Of a stretch of 64,000 bases of DNA, positions 14,354-21,705 are shown piece after piece. The stretch comes from Candidatus Saccharimonadota bacterium (GTDB lineage Bacteria; Patescibacteriota; Saccharimonadia; Saccharimonadales; UBA4665). A program made the translations under genes and the position numbers. The notes under the pieces were generated by a model, which was given only the letters and a program-made list of their open reading frames with translations, had not been told where the DNA came from and did not search any database. The stretch is from contig JAQBRY010000004.1 of NCBI GenBank assembly GCA_028286245.1, forward strand, positions 62,001 to 126,000, given 5' to 3'. The stretch's first letter is position 1; each line of letters starts with the position of its first letter.

Positions 14354-16720
14354 TTAGTCGCTGAGCTTACTGAGTTTGAACTGGGTGTAGCGCTCTGCGG
14401 CCAGTCTGGTGAGGGCCGGATCTTCGTCGGTATTTACAAAGCGCATGGCTGCACCGAGCTGCGGATGGACTTCGCTCAGCTTTTCGTGCATTTGCATTAC
14501 TAGCTTGCGGTAGCCGGGATGACCCTGGGGACTGGTGCGGAGTTCGTGGAGGTGGAACGCTTCCCGGGCGTTGTAGGTGACCTTCCAGCGCATCTTGTGG
14601 CCGAGCAGTGTAGCGTACTGGGCCTCCAGCGCGTAGCCGGATTTTTGGAGCAGGCTGTAGAGCTTAAGGCTGATTTCAAAACAGGCTTCAAACTGATCAG
14701 TTAGGCCCGCGTCTTCGATAAGCTGCGGTGTTTCGTAGCCATAACGCGGTGTGAGGGCCTGCCACTCGAGGTCATCAACCATTCGGTGGCGCTGGAGGTC
14801 GCAGAATATGCCAAAGTCGCACACTAAGTCCCAGTTATAGTGGGCTTTTTCGATAGCTCTACCTGGACGGTGACGGCGATTGAGACGCTCACCAACGTAG
14901 GCATTCAGGACTTGTGATTTTTTATCGTACGACCAGGTTTCGGTTTCTTTTTGAATGTCTTCGAGCGACAGATCACTGTGCTCATACAGCATGTCAGCGA
15001 CTAAACTGAGCTCATTGCGCGGCCAGTAGTCTACTAGGGTTACGGGTTCTGTTGCTGAGGCGTAACCAGCTGGAAGCTCTTTCTCGGCAATCTCTTTTAC
15101 GCCTGCTGATGTCTGGGCCCGGTACGCTATGATTGCTCCGCCGCGATCAGGCTTGTCGGCTCGTTCTAGGAAAGTTGGTAGCACTTTGCGGGCTTCGGTA
15201 AGGATTTGCTGGCCCACATCACGGGCTTCTGAGAACTCACTGCTCAAAAGATGCATAATCAAACTTTCCAAGGCCTGGCCTGATGCAAAGATGCCGACAG
15301 TAGTAGTCACGGCCGTAGGCAAGACCACACGAACAGCATCGCAGGCCTGCGCCCGGATGGCACTGCGCCACGCGCCATCACGCTCTTGCTGAGGAGTATC
15401 CGATTTATTTTCAATATAGCTCGTCAGATTGTGCACCATTGAGGAATACAGATCAAAAATGGTATCCATGGCCTCAATGTACTGTTTTTTGACAGCGGGC
15501 TTAAGAGTAGTCGGAATATAGTAGCGGTATCTACCGTTCTCGTCCTTAGTATCAAAGTAAATGTAGCGCGTAGACTGCTCCAGGTAGGCAGCTAAGCGAC
15601 CCCACTCGAGCACGTTAGTTAGGAGTTTGGTGGCACCCTCAACAATGATGTATTGGCCGACGAGCTGCTGCACCGAGTCATCGCCGTACGCGGTAATGAC
15701 ACGCTGGATGAGCTTTTGGTCCTTATCCATATTGCCGGCGAACTCATCGAGCATGGTAATGCGCATGTCGTCACCGCGGCGACTGAGGCGCGCCATGGCG
15801 GCTGCCGTGGTCATGGCATCGAGCTTTTTAGTGGTGGCATAGACGTTGCCCTCTACATTGGTAACACGCTCTTTTAGCCAAGCCTTGCCGGCGGCCGTAG
15901 CCTTCATGCCGTACTGAGTTTTTTCTACCAAGGCTACATCTTCACTAATTGCCGGGTCGGCGGCGGTGGTAGCGGGCTGTGCGGCGACAGTAGCCGGGCT
16001 GCTATTTTCGAGGGGAGGCTCGTGTGGAGCAGCTTGTTTTTGTGCGAGAATCTGCTTAATAGGTGTGGGCTCGGCAGGAGTTTTACTGGAGCGAACCGAT
16101 AGTTCCTGGCTCACAAGCTCCCAGATCTGATCAGAAACTTTTTCGGGACTGCTGGTTGCAAAGACTACTGGGAAATTACGCTGCTTAGCTTCCCATAAGT
16201 AGCCGGCACGGACGCGCTCAAGGAAAGCTTCATCCAAATTATCGAAGCGCTCGCCGCTGTAGCGGTCTTTTACGCGGGATTTAAGGACCGGTGCCGGCGC
16301 ATCCATAACAATACAAAGGTCCGGTTCGTTGTCGCCAACGGCAAATTTAATAATGCTAGAGATAGTTTGATAATCCGGCACATCGCCCCGGCCGTAGTAC
16401 TGAATGGCGAGCGTCGTCAGGTAATTACGGTCCACTAAGCAGATAATTCCCTGTTCAACGCTATCGTGGATTACTTCTAGAGACTGGGAGCGGGCAGCGT
16501 TATAGAGCAATACCTCGGTACGAGTGTTCATGGGGTAGCGCGGGTCCTGGGTGAGGTGTCGAATGGCCCGGGCTGTTAGGTCGCTTTGACTATCTGGTTC
16601 ACGCAGCGTACGGACGGGGAAACCGGCCGCTTGGAGACGACGGGCTAACTCGTTGAGCTGAGTGGTCTTGCCAACACCCTCCGGACCTTCAATAACAATA
16701 TATTTGCCGCGATTACTCAT
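14354..16720 (-). CDS. thymidylate kinase fused to two ThyX-like domains
   Basis: 788 residues. Residues 1-205 are dTMP kinase: Walker A GPEGVGKTT (12-20), DRNY near 97-100, and a lid DRYSGERFD (152-160). An Ala/Pro-rich linker (212-260) leads to two tandem domains resembling flavin-dependent thymidylate synthase. Copy 1 (about 290-510) keeps EQSTRY (381-386) but has WGR where RHR is expected. Copy 2 (about 555-760) keeps QRHR (643-646) but not the following Ser, and has a ThyX-like HLHELRTSPQGHP (723-735). The protein could make dTMP from dUMP and phosphorylate it to dTDP; whether the degenerate copies form one working site is inference. The start overlaps the end of dcd by 8 nt, so the two are co-expressed. 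Confidence 0.85.
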   Translation of the reverse strand: MSNRGKYIVIEGPEGVGKTTQLNELARRLQAAGFPVRTLREPDSQSDLTARAIRHLTQDPRYPMNTRTEVLLYNAARSQSLEVIHDSVEQGIICLVDRNYLTTLAIQYYGRGDVPDYQTISSIIKFAVGDNEPDLCIVMDAPAPVLKSRVKDRYSGERFDNLDEAFLERVRAGYLWEAKQRNFPVVFATSSPEKVSDQIWELVSQELSVRSSKTPAEPTPIKQILAQKQAAPHEPPLENSSPATVAAQPATTAADPAISEDVALVEKTQYGMKATAAGKAWLKERVTNVEGNVYATTKKLDAMTTAAAMARLSRRGDDMRITMLDEFAGNMDKDQKLIQRVITAYGDDSVQQLVGQYIIVEGATKLLTNVLEWGRLAAYLEQSTRYIYFDTKDENGRYRYYIPTTLKPAVKKQYIEAMDTIFDLYSSMVHNLTSYIENKSDTPQQERDGAWRSAIRAQACDAVRVVLPTAVTTTVGIFASGQALESLIMHLLSSEFSEARDVGQQILTEARKVLPTFLERADKPDRGGAIIAYRAQTSAGVKEIAEKELPAGYASATEPVTLVDYWPRNELSLVADMLYEHSDLSLEDIQKETETWSYDKKSQVLNAYVGERLNRRHRPGRAIEKAHYNWDLVCDFGIFCDLQRHRMVDDLEWQALTPRYGYETPQLIEDAGLTDQFEACFEISLKLYSLLQKSGYALEAQYATLLGHKMRWKVTYNAREAFHLHELRTSPQGHPGYRKLVMQMHEKLSEVHPQLGAAMRFVNTDEDPALTRLAAERYTQFKLSKLSD

Positions 16721-17426
16721 AGGATAGCCCCTCGACTTTCTTGGGCATTCTGCGCTCGTCTTTGTAGGCTTTTGGCAGCATCATATCCGGCGTCCAGGTT
16801 TTAATAATGGTTTCGATGTCGGTACCCTGCTGGTACTTGCCGCTAAACTGATTATCGCGGCCGGCACCGTAGTTGCCATCAACTTCGCCGGTTTCGTGGA
16901 ATACAATCTGTGCAAAGCGTTCGCCAACAGGCAGCAGTACTGTTTCGCGCTCATTTAAGTTGTAGATTTCTAGTGTTAAACGGTTAATGTACCCCGGATC
17001 AATCCAGCCGGCGTCAAAACAAACGGCAATACCGTTGCGTCCCCAGCTGGAACGGCTGCGAACTTCGCAGGCGCCCGGCGGTCGAATACCAAAAAATTCG
17101 TGGGTGTGCGCCAAAATTCGCTCTTTTGGCTTGAGGCTAATGACCGGGTGATCAAGAGGAATGTTTGCAACCGGCTTAAAGCCGTTCAAAGCGGCCCATT
17201 CACCATGCGGCATGGCTTTGTAGGGCCCGTCAAAGTAACGTTCAACGTCTTCTTTGTCGAAGGGGTTGTAGATAGTCCGGTCCTGCATTTTTTCGATGCG
17301 GTAATAGTAGTAACCAAGGGTTACATCCAAGCTAGCATGACTGACGTGTTCAGGGATAAACGGGTGACAAACGATATGATTGTCGTCGATAGCCTGACGA
17401 ATCTGTGTGTTACTGTAAACAGCCAC
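16713..17426 (-). CDS. dcd: dCTP deaminase family protein
   Basis: 237 residues, somewhat longer than the usual 190. Family motifs are RSRSSWGRNGI near residue 123, CFDAGWIDPGYINRLTLEI and GERFAQIVFHETG. The enzyme deaminates dCTP to dUTP, or directly to dUMP in bifunctional members; the sequence alone does not tell which. The start is GTG at 17426 with GGAGGAG five nt upstream. It lies directly upstream of the Tmk-ThyX fusion, which would use dUMP. Confidence 0.9.
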   Translation of the reverse strand: MAVYSNTQIRQAIDDNHIVCHPFIPEHVSHASLDVTLGYYYYRIEKMQDRTIYNPFDKEDVERYFDGPYKAMPHGEWAALNGFKPVANIPLDHPVISLKPKERILAHTHEFFGIRPPGACEVRSRSSWGRNGIAVCFDAGWIDPGYINRLTLEIYNLNERETVLLPVGERFAQIVFHETGEVDGNYGAGRDNQFSGKYQQGTDIETIIKTWTPDMMLPKAYKDERRMPKKVEGLSYE

Positions 17427-17451
17427 TGTTACTCCTCCAAAGTTTTCCTAT

Positions 17452-17480
17452 ATTGTATGGAGAGTTCAGCCTAAACGCAA
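17452..17480 (-). promoter_or_regulatory. dcd operon promoter
   Basis: Minus strand TTGCGT (17475-17480), 17-bp spacer, TACAAT (17452-17457), then a leader of about 20 nt with a strong Shine-Dalgarno site before the GTG at 17426. Confidence 0.6.
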
Positions 17481-17537
17481 GTAGAATAATAATGTGATTT
17501 TTACGCAAATTAGTGTCAATAAACGCTTACGGCTATT

Positions 17538-18317
17538 TTATACCGGCTTTATGTCGCCTGCCGCTCGGTACTCGGTCTGCAAATGATTTGCCACCAGGTC
17601 GTGGTAGACTTTTCGGCTGCAAGCCGCTAAATCCTCGAGATTGCCGTCATTTATAATTAAGCTGTCGTAAACTACCATGGAACGCTCTCGCTCGGTGACA
17701 TCATTAGCATCGGATACGCCAATGTGCGGGCGGTGCACTGCCAGGATAACCGATCTGGGGTATTTGCGAAGGCTAATAGTGTCGGCCGGAAAACGCACGC
17801 CGCCGGCCGTTACGATGTCGGCTGGCGCTTCTAGGGCCCGGCAGACAATTTCGTCAAACCACAGGGTTCCCGATACGTTTTTAGCCAAATAGCCGCCGAG
17901 CCACTGTAGTAATGGTCTAAACTGGGCCTTATTGTCGGCTGTAATGATTTGCTGCTGCGGAATTATATCGGCTACCAGGTACGTAAAGTAGCTAAAAAGC
18001 CGTTCATAGTGATCCGCCTTGGCTGCAAAGTCGGCCGCAGTAACTTTAAGTGAGTCGTAGGATACTTTTACGCGGGTGTGCGTTAGCAGGTAGCCTGGCA
18101 AGTCCTTGAGCCACGCCGCTAATAAAATATTTCTATCGGCATCGCTATATTGCACATGCGGCTCAATAGGTATAGAGCGGGTGCGAAGGGCGTTAGCAAT
18201 CTCAATAATGATATCTGACGATTCAAAATGTATATGGGATGGGGCGGACTGCCCCAAATAATTGGCAAAGGTCGTTTTGCCGTGCCCAATGCTGCCAGTA
18301 ATACCCACAATGATCAT
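17538..18317 (-). CDS. P-loop kinase, probably a dNMP-kinase-like protein
   Basis: 259 residues from ATG 18317. The N-terminus reads MIIVGITGSIGHGKTTFANY, a clean Walker A. Later LLQWLGGYLAKNVSGTLWFD resembles the conserved block of phage-type deoxynucleoside monophosphate kinases, followed by a strand VTAGGVRFPADTISLRKY. Dephospho-CoA kinase is an alternative but the mid-protein block fits less well. The start is fixed by a TACACT box 6 nt upstream; a longer in-frame form would start before the promoter. It lies upstream of dcd and tmk-thyX on the same strand, consistent with deoxynucleotide metabolism. Confidence 0.65.
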   Translation of the reverse strand: MIIVGITGSIGHGKTTFANYLGQSAPSHIHFESSDIIIEIANALRTRSIPIEPHVQYSDADRNILLAAWLKDLPGYLLTHTRVKVSYDSLKVTAADFAAKADHYERLFSYFTYLVADIIPQQQIITADNKAQFRPLLQWLGGYLAKNVSGTLWFDEIVCRALEAPADIVTAGGVRFPADTISLRKYPRSVILAVHRPHIGVSDANDVTERERSMVVYDSLIINDGNLEDLAACSRKVYHDLVANHLQTEYRAAGDIKPV

Positions 18318-18323
18318 GCTTAG

Positions 18324-18351
18324 AGTGTAGCGCATGTCCGGATACAAACAA
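18324..18351 (-). promoter_or_regulatory. promoter overlapping the rplA terminator, leaderless
   Basis: Minus strand TTGTTT (18346-18351), 16-bp spacer, TACACT (18324-18329), 6 nt to ATG 18317. The -35 box is formed by the T-rich tail of the rplA terminator. Confidence 0.55.
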
Positions 18352-18380
18352 AAACCCGTCTGCTACTTGGCAGACGGGTT
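18351..18380 (-). terminator. intrinsic terminator of rplK-rplA
   Basis: Minus strand AACCCGTCTGCC, short loop, GCAGACGGGTTTTTG: an 11-bp stem and T run right after rplA. Confidence 0.9.
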
Positions 18381-18402
18381 ATGTGCACGCAAACGAGAGC
18401 TG

Positions 18403-19365
18403 CTAGTTGATACTAGTCAGGTCGACGGCTATAGAAGGACCCATGCTGGTGGTAATGTAGGCAGCTTTAAAGTAGTTGCCCTTTACGCTGGCTGGCTTGT
18501 TGGCCTTGACGCTGGTAAGTACGGCTTGAACATTTAAGAGCAAGTCGGGCCCAGTAAAGCTCACCTTGCCGACGCCGAGGTGCACAATACCGGTAGTATC
18601 TACGCGATATTCAACGCGTCCGGCCTTAGCTTCGGCAACAGCCCGGTTAACATCGTTGGTAACCGTACCGCTCTTTGGGTTAGGCATTAGGCCGCGTGGA
18701 CCAAGTACACGAGCGTACTTTCCGAGCTTGGGCATAAGCGCCGGGGTGGCAATAAGTATGTCAAAGTTCATATCACCCTTTTCTAAACGGGCAAGAACTT
18801 CTTCGTTGCCGGCTAGTTCAGCGCCTGCAGCGGTAGCAGCGGCCGGATCATCCGTAAGCACCACAATGCGAACGTTTTTACCGGTGCCAGCTGGCAGCAC
18901 CAAGTTATCACGAATGTTCTGGTCGGCGTGGCGTGGATCAACGCCCAGGTTGATGTGCATTTCTACCGTCGCATCAAATTTAACATGGCTAGTAGTGCGA
19001 GCAAGCTCGACGGCTTCTTCCAGATTATACTTTTTGCCCACTTCTACCAGAGCAGCTTTTTCGCGGAATAATTTGCCGCGGCGTTCTAGGCGTGAACGGG
19101 TTGGGTTGCTGTGCTGGCGAGGTTTCTCGGCTTCGTCTTCACCACTTTCCTTGCGCTCTTCCTTAGCGGTCTTTTCGGCGCTTTCTTCGAGCGCTTTAGC
19201 GCTACGCTTACCGGCTTTGGCAATTGGCTTTGGAGCCTTCTCTTCTTCGACCGGTGTTTCAACGATAGTATCGCTAGCAATAACAGAAGTATCTTGAGCG
19301 TCGGCAATAGCGGTTACTACTGCTGGTTCTTCTGATTTCTTGGTGGTTTTCTTGGCTGTCGCCAT
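18403..19365 (-). CDS. rplA: ribosomal protein uL1 with a long N-terminal extension
   Basis: 320 residues against the usual 225-235. The core begins around residue 90 (RRGKLFREKAALVEVGKKYN) and contains the L1 signature ILIATPALMPKLGKYARVLG followed by GLMPNPKSGTVT. Residues 1-90 are a low-complexity Lys/Glu/Ala/Ser-rich extension. The ATG at 19365 has AAAGGAG, so the extension is really translated. L1 forms the L1 stalk at the E site and in many bacteria represses the rplK-rplA operon. Confidence 0.96.
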   Translation of the reverse strand: MATAKKTTKKSEEPAVVTAIADAQDTSVIASDTIVETPVEEEKAPKPIAKAGKRSAKALEESAEKTAKEERKESGEDEAEKPRQHSNPTRSRLERRGKLFREKAALVEVGKKYNLEEAVELARTTSHVKFDATVEMHINLGVDPRHADQNIRDNLVLPAGTGKNVRIVVLTDDPAAATAAGAELAGNEEVLARLEKGDMNFDILIATPALMPKLGKYARVLGPRGLMPNPKSGTVTNDVNRAVAEAKAGRVEYRVDTTGIVHLGVGKVSFTGPDLLLNVQAVLTSVKANKPASVKGNYFKAAYITTSMGPSIAVDLTSIN

Positions 19366-19426
19366 AGGGTTCTCCTTTGTGGTACAAACGATAGCCGCGG
19401 CTATCTCCCACAATAATTAATTGTTG

Positions 19427-19855
19427 TTAGGCTTCTACTTCAACGCCCATACTGCGAGCAGTACCGGCTACCATTTTCTTGATGGCTTCCACGTCGTCGG
19501 CGTTCATATCGTGCGCCTTCTCTTCGGCTATCTTTGTCAGCTGTGCTTGGGTAAGCTTTTTGCTGATCTTTTCGCTGTTTGGCTTGCCGGAACCCTTTTG
19601 GATACCGAGCTCGGCACGGATGCGATCATCGGTTGGCATACCTACCACACGAAAGGTCATGCTGCGGTCGTCATAAACAGTGATGTGAGCCGTAATGGTC
19701 GCACCTTGCATGTCTTTTGTCATTTCATTAAAAGGGTTAATGAAGTCCATCATGTTGACCCCGTACTGACCAAGCGTGCTACCCACGGGAGGCGCTGCAC
19801 TGGCTCGTCCACCAGGAATCTTCATTTTGAGGTTTGCTTTTACGGCTTTTGCCAT
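19427..19855 (-). CDS. rplK: ribosomal protein uL11
   Basis: 142 residues, canonical length. It contains the Pro-rich N-terminal block MKIPGGRASAAPPVGSTLGQ and the C-terminal rRNA-binding block (IAEEKAHDMNADDVEAIKKM, TARSMGVEV). It sits at the GTPase centre. AAGGAG precedes the ATG. rplA follows after about 60 nt. Confidence 0.97.
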   Translation of the reverse strand: MAKAVKANLKMKIPGGRASAAPPVGSTLGQYGVNMMDFINPFNEMTKDMQGATITAHITVYDDRSMTFRVVGMPTDDRIRAELGIQKGSGKPNSEKISKKLTQAQLTKIAEEKAHDMNADDVEAIKKMVAGTARSMGVEVEA

Positions 19856-19947
19856 GGGTTTCTCCTTATGTTCGAATGATATGTCATTTGGTCTGAAGTG
19901 ACCGACTGTTCATTCTCCTACCTTATTAGTAGTGCGTAACAGATGTG

Positions 19948-19976
19948 ATTATACGGTAAAAGCAGCCCAAAAGCAA
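19948..19976 (-). promoter_or_regulatory. rplK-rplA promoter
   Basis: Minus strand TTGCTT (19971-19976), 17-bp spacer, TATAAT (19948-19953). The leader to the rplK ATG is about 85 nt, so rplK-rplA can be transcribed independently of secE-nusG. Confidence 0.65.
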
Positions 19977-20015
19977 CTACTTAAGGGCTCAGATCTATAC
20001 CGTTGTATATGAAGT

Positions 20016-20414
20016 CTATGCCTCAGGATCGGATGGCGACATAGGCGGCCTAAATTCTTCCATGGCAGCAGTGTGATGACGGTATAATGCGGCTAGATGC
20101 CTGCATGCTAAACTGCCGCTGAGCGCCGTTAAGCCGACTAACCCGGTACCAATCAAATCGCTTGCAGTCGACTCACCGCTAAAAACGACGACACTGCCGA
20201 CACCAGCCGCGAGCGTACCGAGGGCTTCAATGCTAGACAATCGTCCTTCTCGCCTGGCTTCGCGGGTGTGCAGTAAGTACACCTCAGGCCGCTCTATAGG
20301 ATCATAGGGATTTCGTGCTGTATCTGCTGCGCTCCCGGCTGACCATAAAGCATGCTCAACAGAGGGAGAGCGATCTCTACGGTGGTGGTGTGGACCAAAT
20401 GCCGGCATAGCCAT
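20016..20414 (-). CDS. small membrane protein, unknown, between nusG and rplK
   Basis: 132 residues. A His/Arg-rich cytoplasmic N-terminus (FGPHHHRRDRSPS) precedes two hydrophobic segments (LGTLAAGVGSVVVF and LIGTGLVGLTALSGSLAC), likely a helical hairpin, and an acidic tail. No family recognised. AAGGA lies 10 nt before the ATG. It interrupts the usually tight nusG-rplK order; nusG ends 128 nt upstream and rplK has its own promoter. Confidence 0.6.
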   Translation of the reverse strand: MAMPAFGPHHHRRDRSPSVEHALWSAGSAADTARNPYDPIERPEVYLLHTREARREGRLSSIEALGTLAAGVGSVVVFSGESTASDLIGTGLVGLTALSGSLACRHLAALYRHHTAAMEEFRPPMSPSDPEA

Positions 20415-20542
20415 TATAGGTGTGTCCTTATACGGAAAGAGTTTGTTAGTGGGGCCTTGTAGGCATACATTTGCATGACAAATTGCGAACGAACTATTAA
20501 GCTCCGCTCATCATACTATTGCGCTAAAGTTTTGTCTAGCGA

Positions 20543-21091
20543 TTACACGCGCTTAACTTGGAGACTGTCGAGCTCAACAGGTGTTTCGCGACCAAACATG
20601 TTAACGAGGACCTTGAGTTTACCCTTTTGCGGATCAATCTCGCTAATACTGCCATCGAATCCCTTAAAAGGACCGTCGGTAATGTTTACGACGTCACCGG
20701 CATTAAAGTCAATCTTGTGCTTAGGCTGTTCAAGGCCCATACGCTTCTGTATCTTTTCGATTTCGTCTTGCTCAACCGGAGTGGGATCGGTACCGCTGCC
20801 TACAAATCCGGTAACGCCAGGGGTGTTGCGCACAATGTACCAAGCATCTTCGCTGAGCTTCATTTCTACGAGCACATAACCCTGGAAAATGCGCTTTTCT
20901 ACTACGCGGCGCTTGCCGTTTTTGATTTCGATCATTTTTTCTTTAGGTACTAAAACCTCAAAGATCTTGTCATTCATTTCTAAGGATTCAGCGCGCTGGC
21001 GAATGCTCTCGGCTACTTTTTCTTCGTAACCACTGTAGGTATGGATGGCGTACCACTGTTTGCTGGTATCGTAACGTTTACTGCTGTTCAT
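20543..21091 (-). CDS. nusG: transcription elongation/antitermination factor NusG
   Basis: 182 residues. The NGN domain starts WYAIHTYSGYEEKVAESI and the C-terminal KOW domain reads FNAGDVVNITDGPFKGFDGS. It binds RNA polymerase and links it to Rho or the ribosome. The ATG at 21091 has AAAGGAG. It follows secE by 35 nt. Confidence 0.97.
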   Translation of the reverse strand: MNSSKRYDTSKQWYAIHTYSGYEEKVAESIRQRAESLEMNDKIFEVLVPKEKMIEIKNGKRRVVEKRIFQGYVLVEMKLSEDAWYIVRNTPGVTGFVGSGTDPTPVEQDEIEKIQKRMGLEQPKHKIDFNAGDVVNITDGPFKGFDGSISEIDPQKGKLKVLVNMFGRETPVELDSLQVKRV

Positions 21092-21126
21092 GTAGGGCTC
21101 CTTTACGACGTTATAGTCGGATAATC

Positions 21127-21537
21127 TTACTTAATTAAAATATTCTTAAATAGTTTGTCGAGACCAAAGTCTACTAGGGCAATGGTGATACCGAACGCGA
21201 GGGCAAACATAAGGACCGCAAACGTTAAGCGTCGGCTCTCTTGCCAGTTCGGCCATTCTACCTTCCGGAGCTCTTTCCAGCTGTTGCGAAAGTAGGTTGG
21301 CACTAGGATCTTTCCTAAAATACGGAAGGGCTTTATGCCGAAAATCTTTTTGAGTACGCGGCCAAAAGGTCCGGTTGTTTTTTTGATGCCGCTGCCAGTT
21401 GCCGAAGCAACGCGCCGTCGTCTGGTGGTTGTTTCGCCAGCCTCACTCGCCTTGAGGGCTTTTTCTCGAAAGGTCTCGGGATTTTTAACACGACGCTTAG
21501 CTGTGTTGGTTTTTGACTCGGGCTTATTATCGGCCAC
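21127..21537 (-). CDS. secE: preprotein translocase subunit SecE with N-terminal extension
   Basis: 136 residues. Only the last 60 match SecE: a cytoplasmic amphipathic helix (FRNSWKELRKVEWPNWQESR) and one membrane helix (LTFAVLMFALAFGITIALVD). Residues 1-75 are a basic, Lys/Arg/Thr-rich extension. The start is GTG at 21537 with GGGAG at good spacing. It stabilises SecY in the translocon. First gene of secE-nusG. Confidence 0.93.
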   Translation of the reverse strand: MADNKPESKTNTAKRRVKNPETFREKALKASEAGETTTRRRRVASATGSGIKKTTGPFGRVLKKIFGIKPFRILGKILVPTYFRNSWKELRKVEWPNWQESRRLTFAVLMFALAFGITIALVDFGLDKLFKNILIK

Positions 21538-21574
21538 GTTGTGCTCCCACTGGTGTTACGAATGATAAATAGTA

Positions 21575-21602
21575 ATAAAAAAGCCTACAGCATTTGTAGG
21601 CG
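21575..21602 (-). terminator. terminator-like hairpin at the very 5' end of the secE transcript
   Basis: Minus strand GCCTACAAATGCTGTAGGC followed by TTTTTTATT. The predicted transcription start is only a few nt upstream, so the hairpin forms the 5' end of the secE-nusG leader. It may act as an attenuator or as a 5' stabilising hairpin. Confidence 0.6.
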
Positions 21603-21612
21603 ATCTAAGTCA

Positions 21613-21641
21613 AGAGTACCAAAGTTAGACGCAACCGTCAA
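21613..21641 (-). promoter_or_regulatory. secE-nusG promoter
   Basis: Minus strand TTGACG (21636-21641), 17-bp spacer, TACTCT (21613-21618). Confidence 0.65.
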
Positions 21642-21705
21642 TATGCCGCTACTCGGCTAGTCTTACTAGTATGATGCGCTGCCGGTTTGCTATAGTACTA
21701 CGTAA

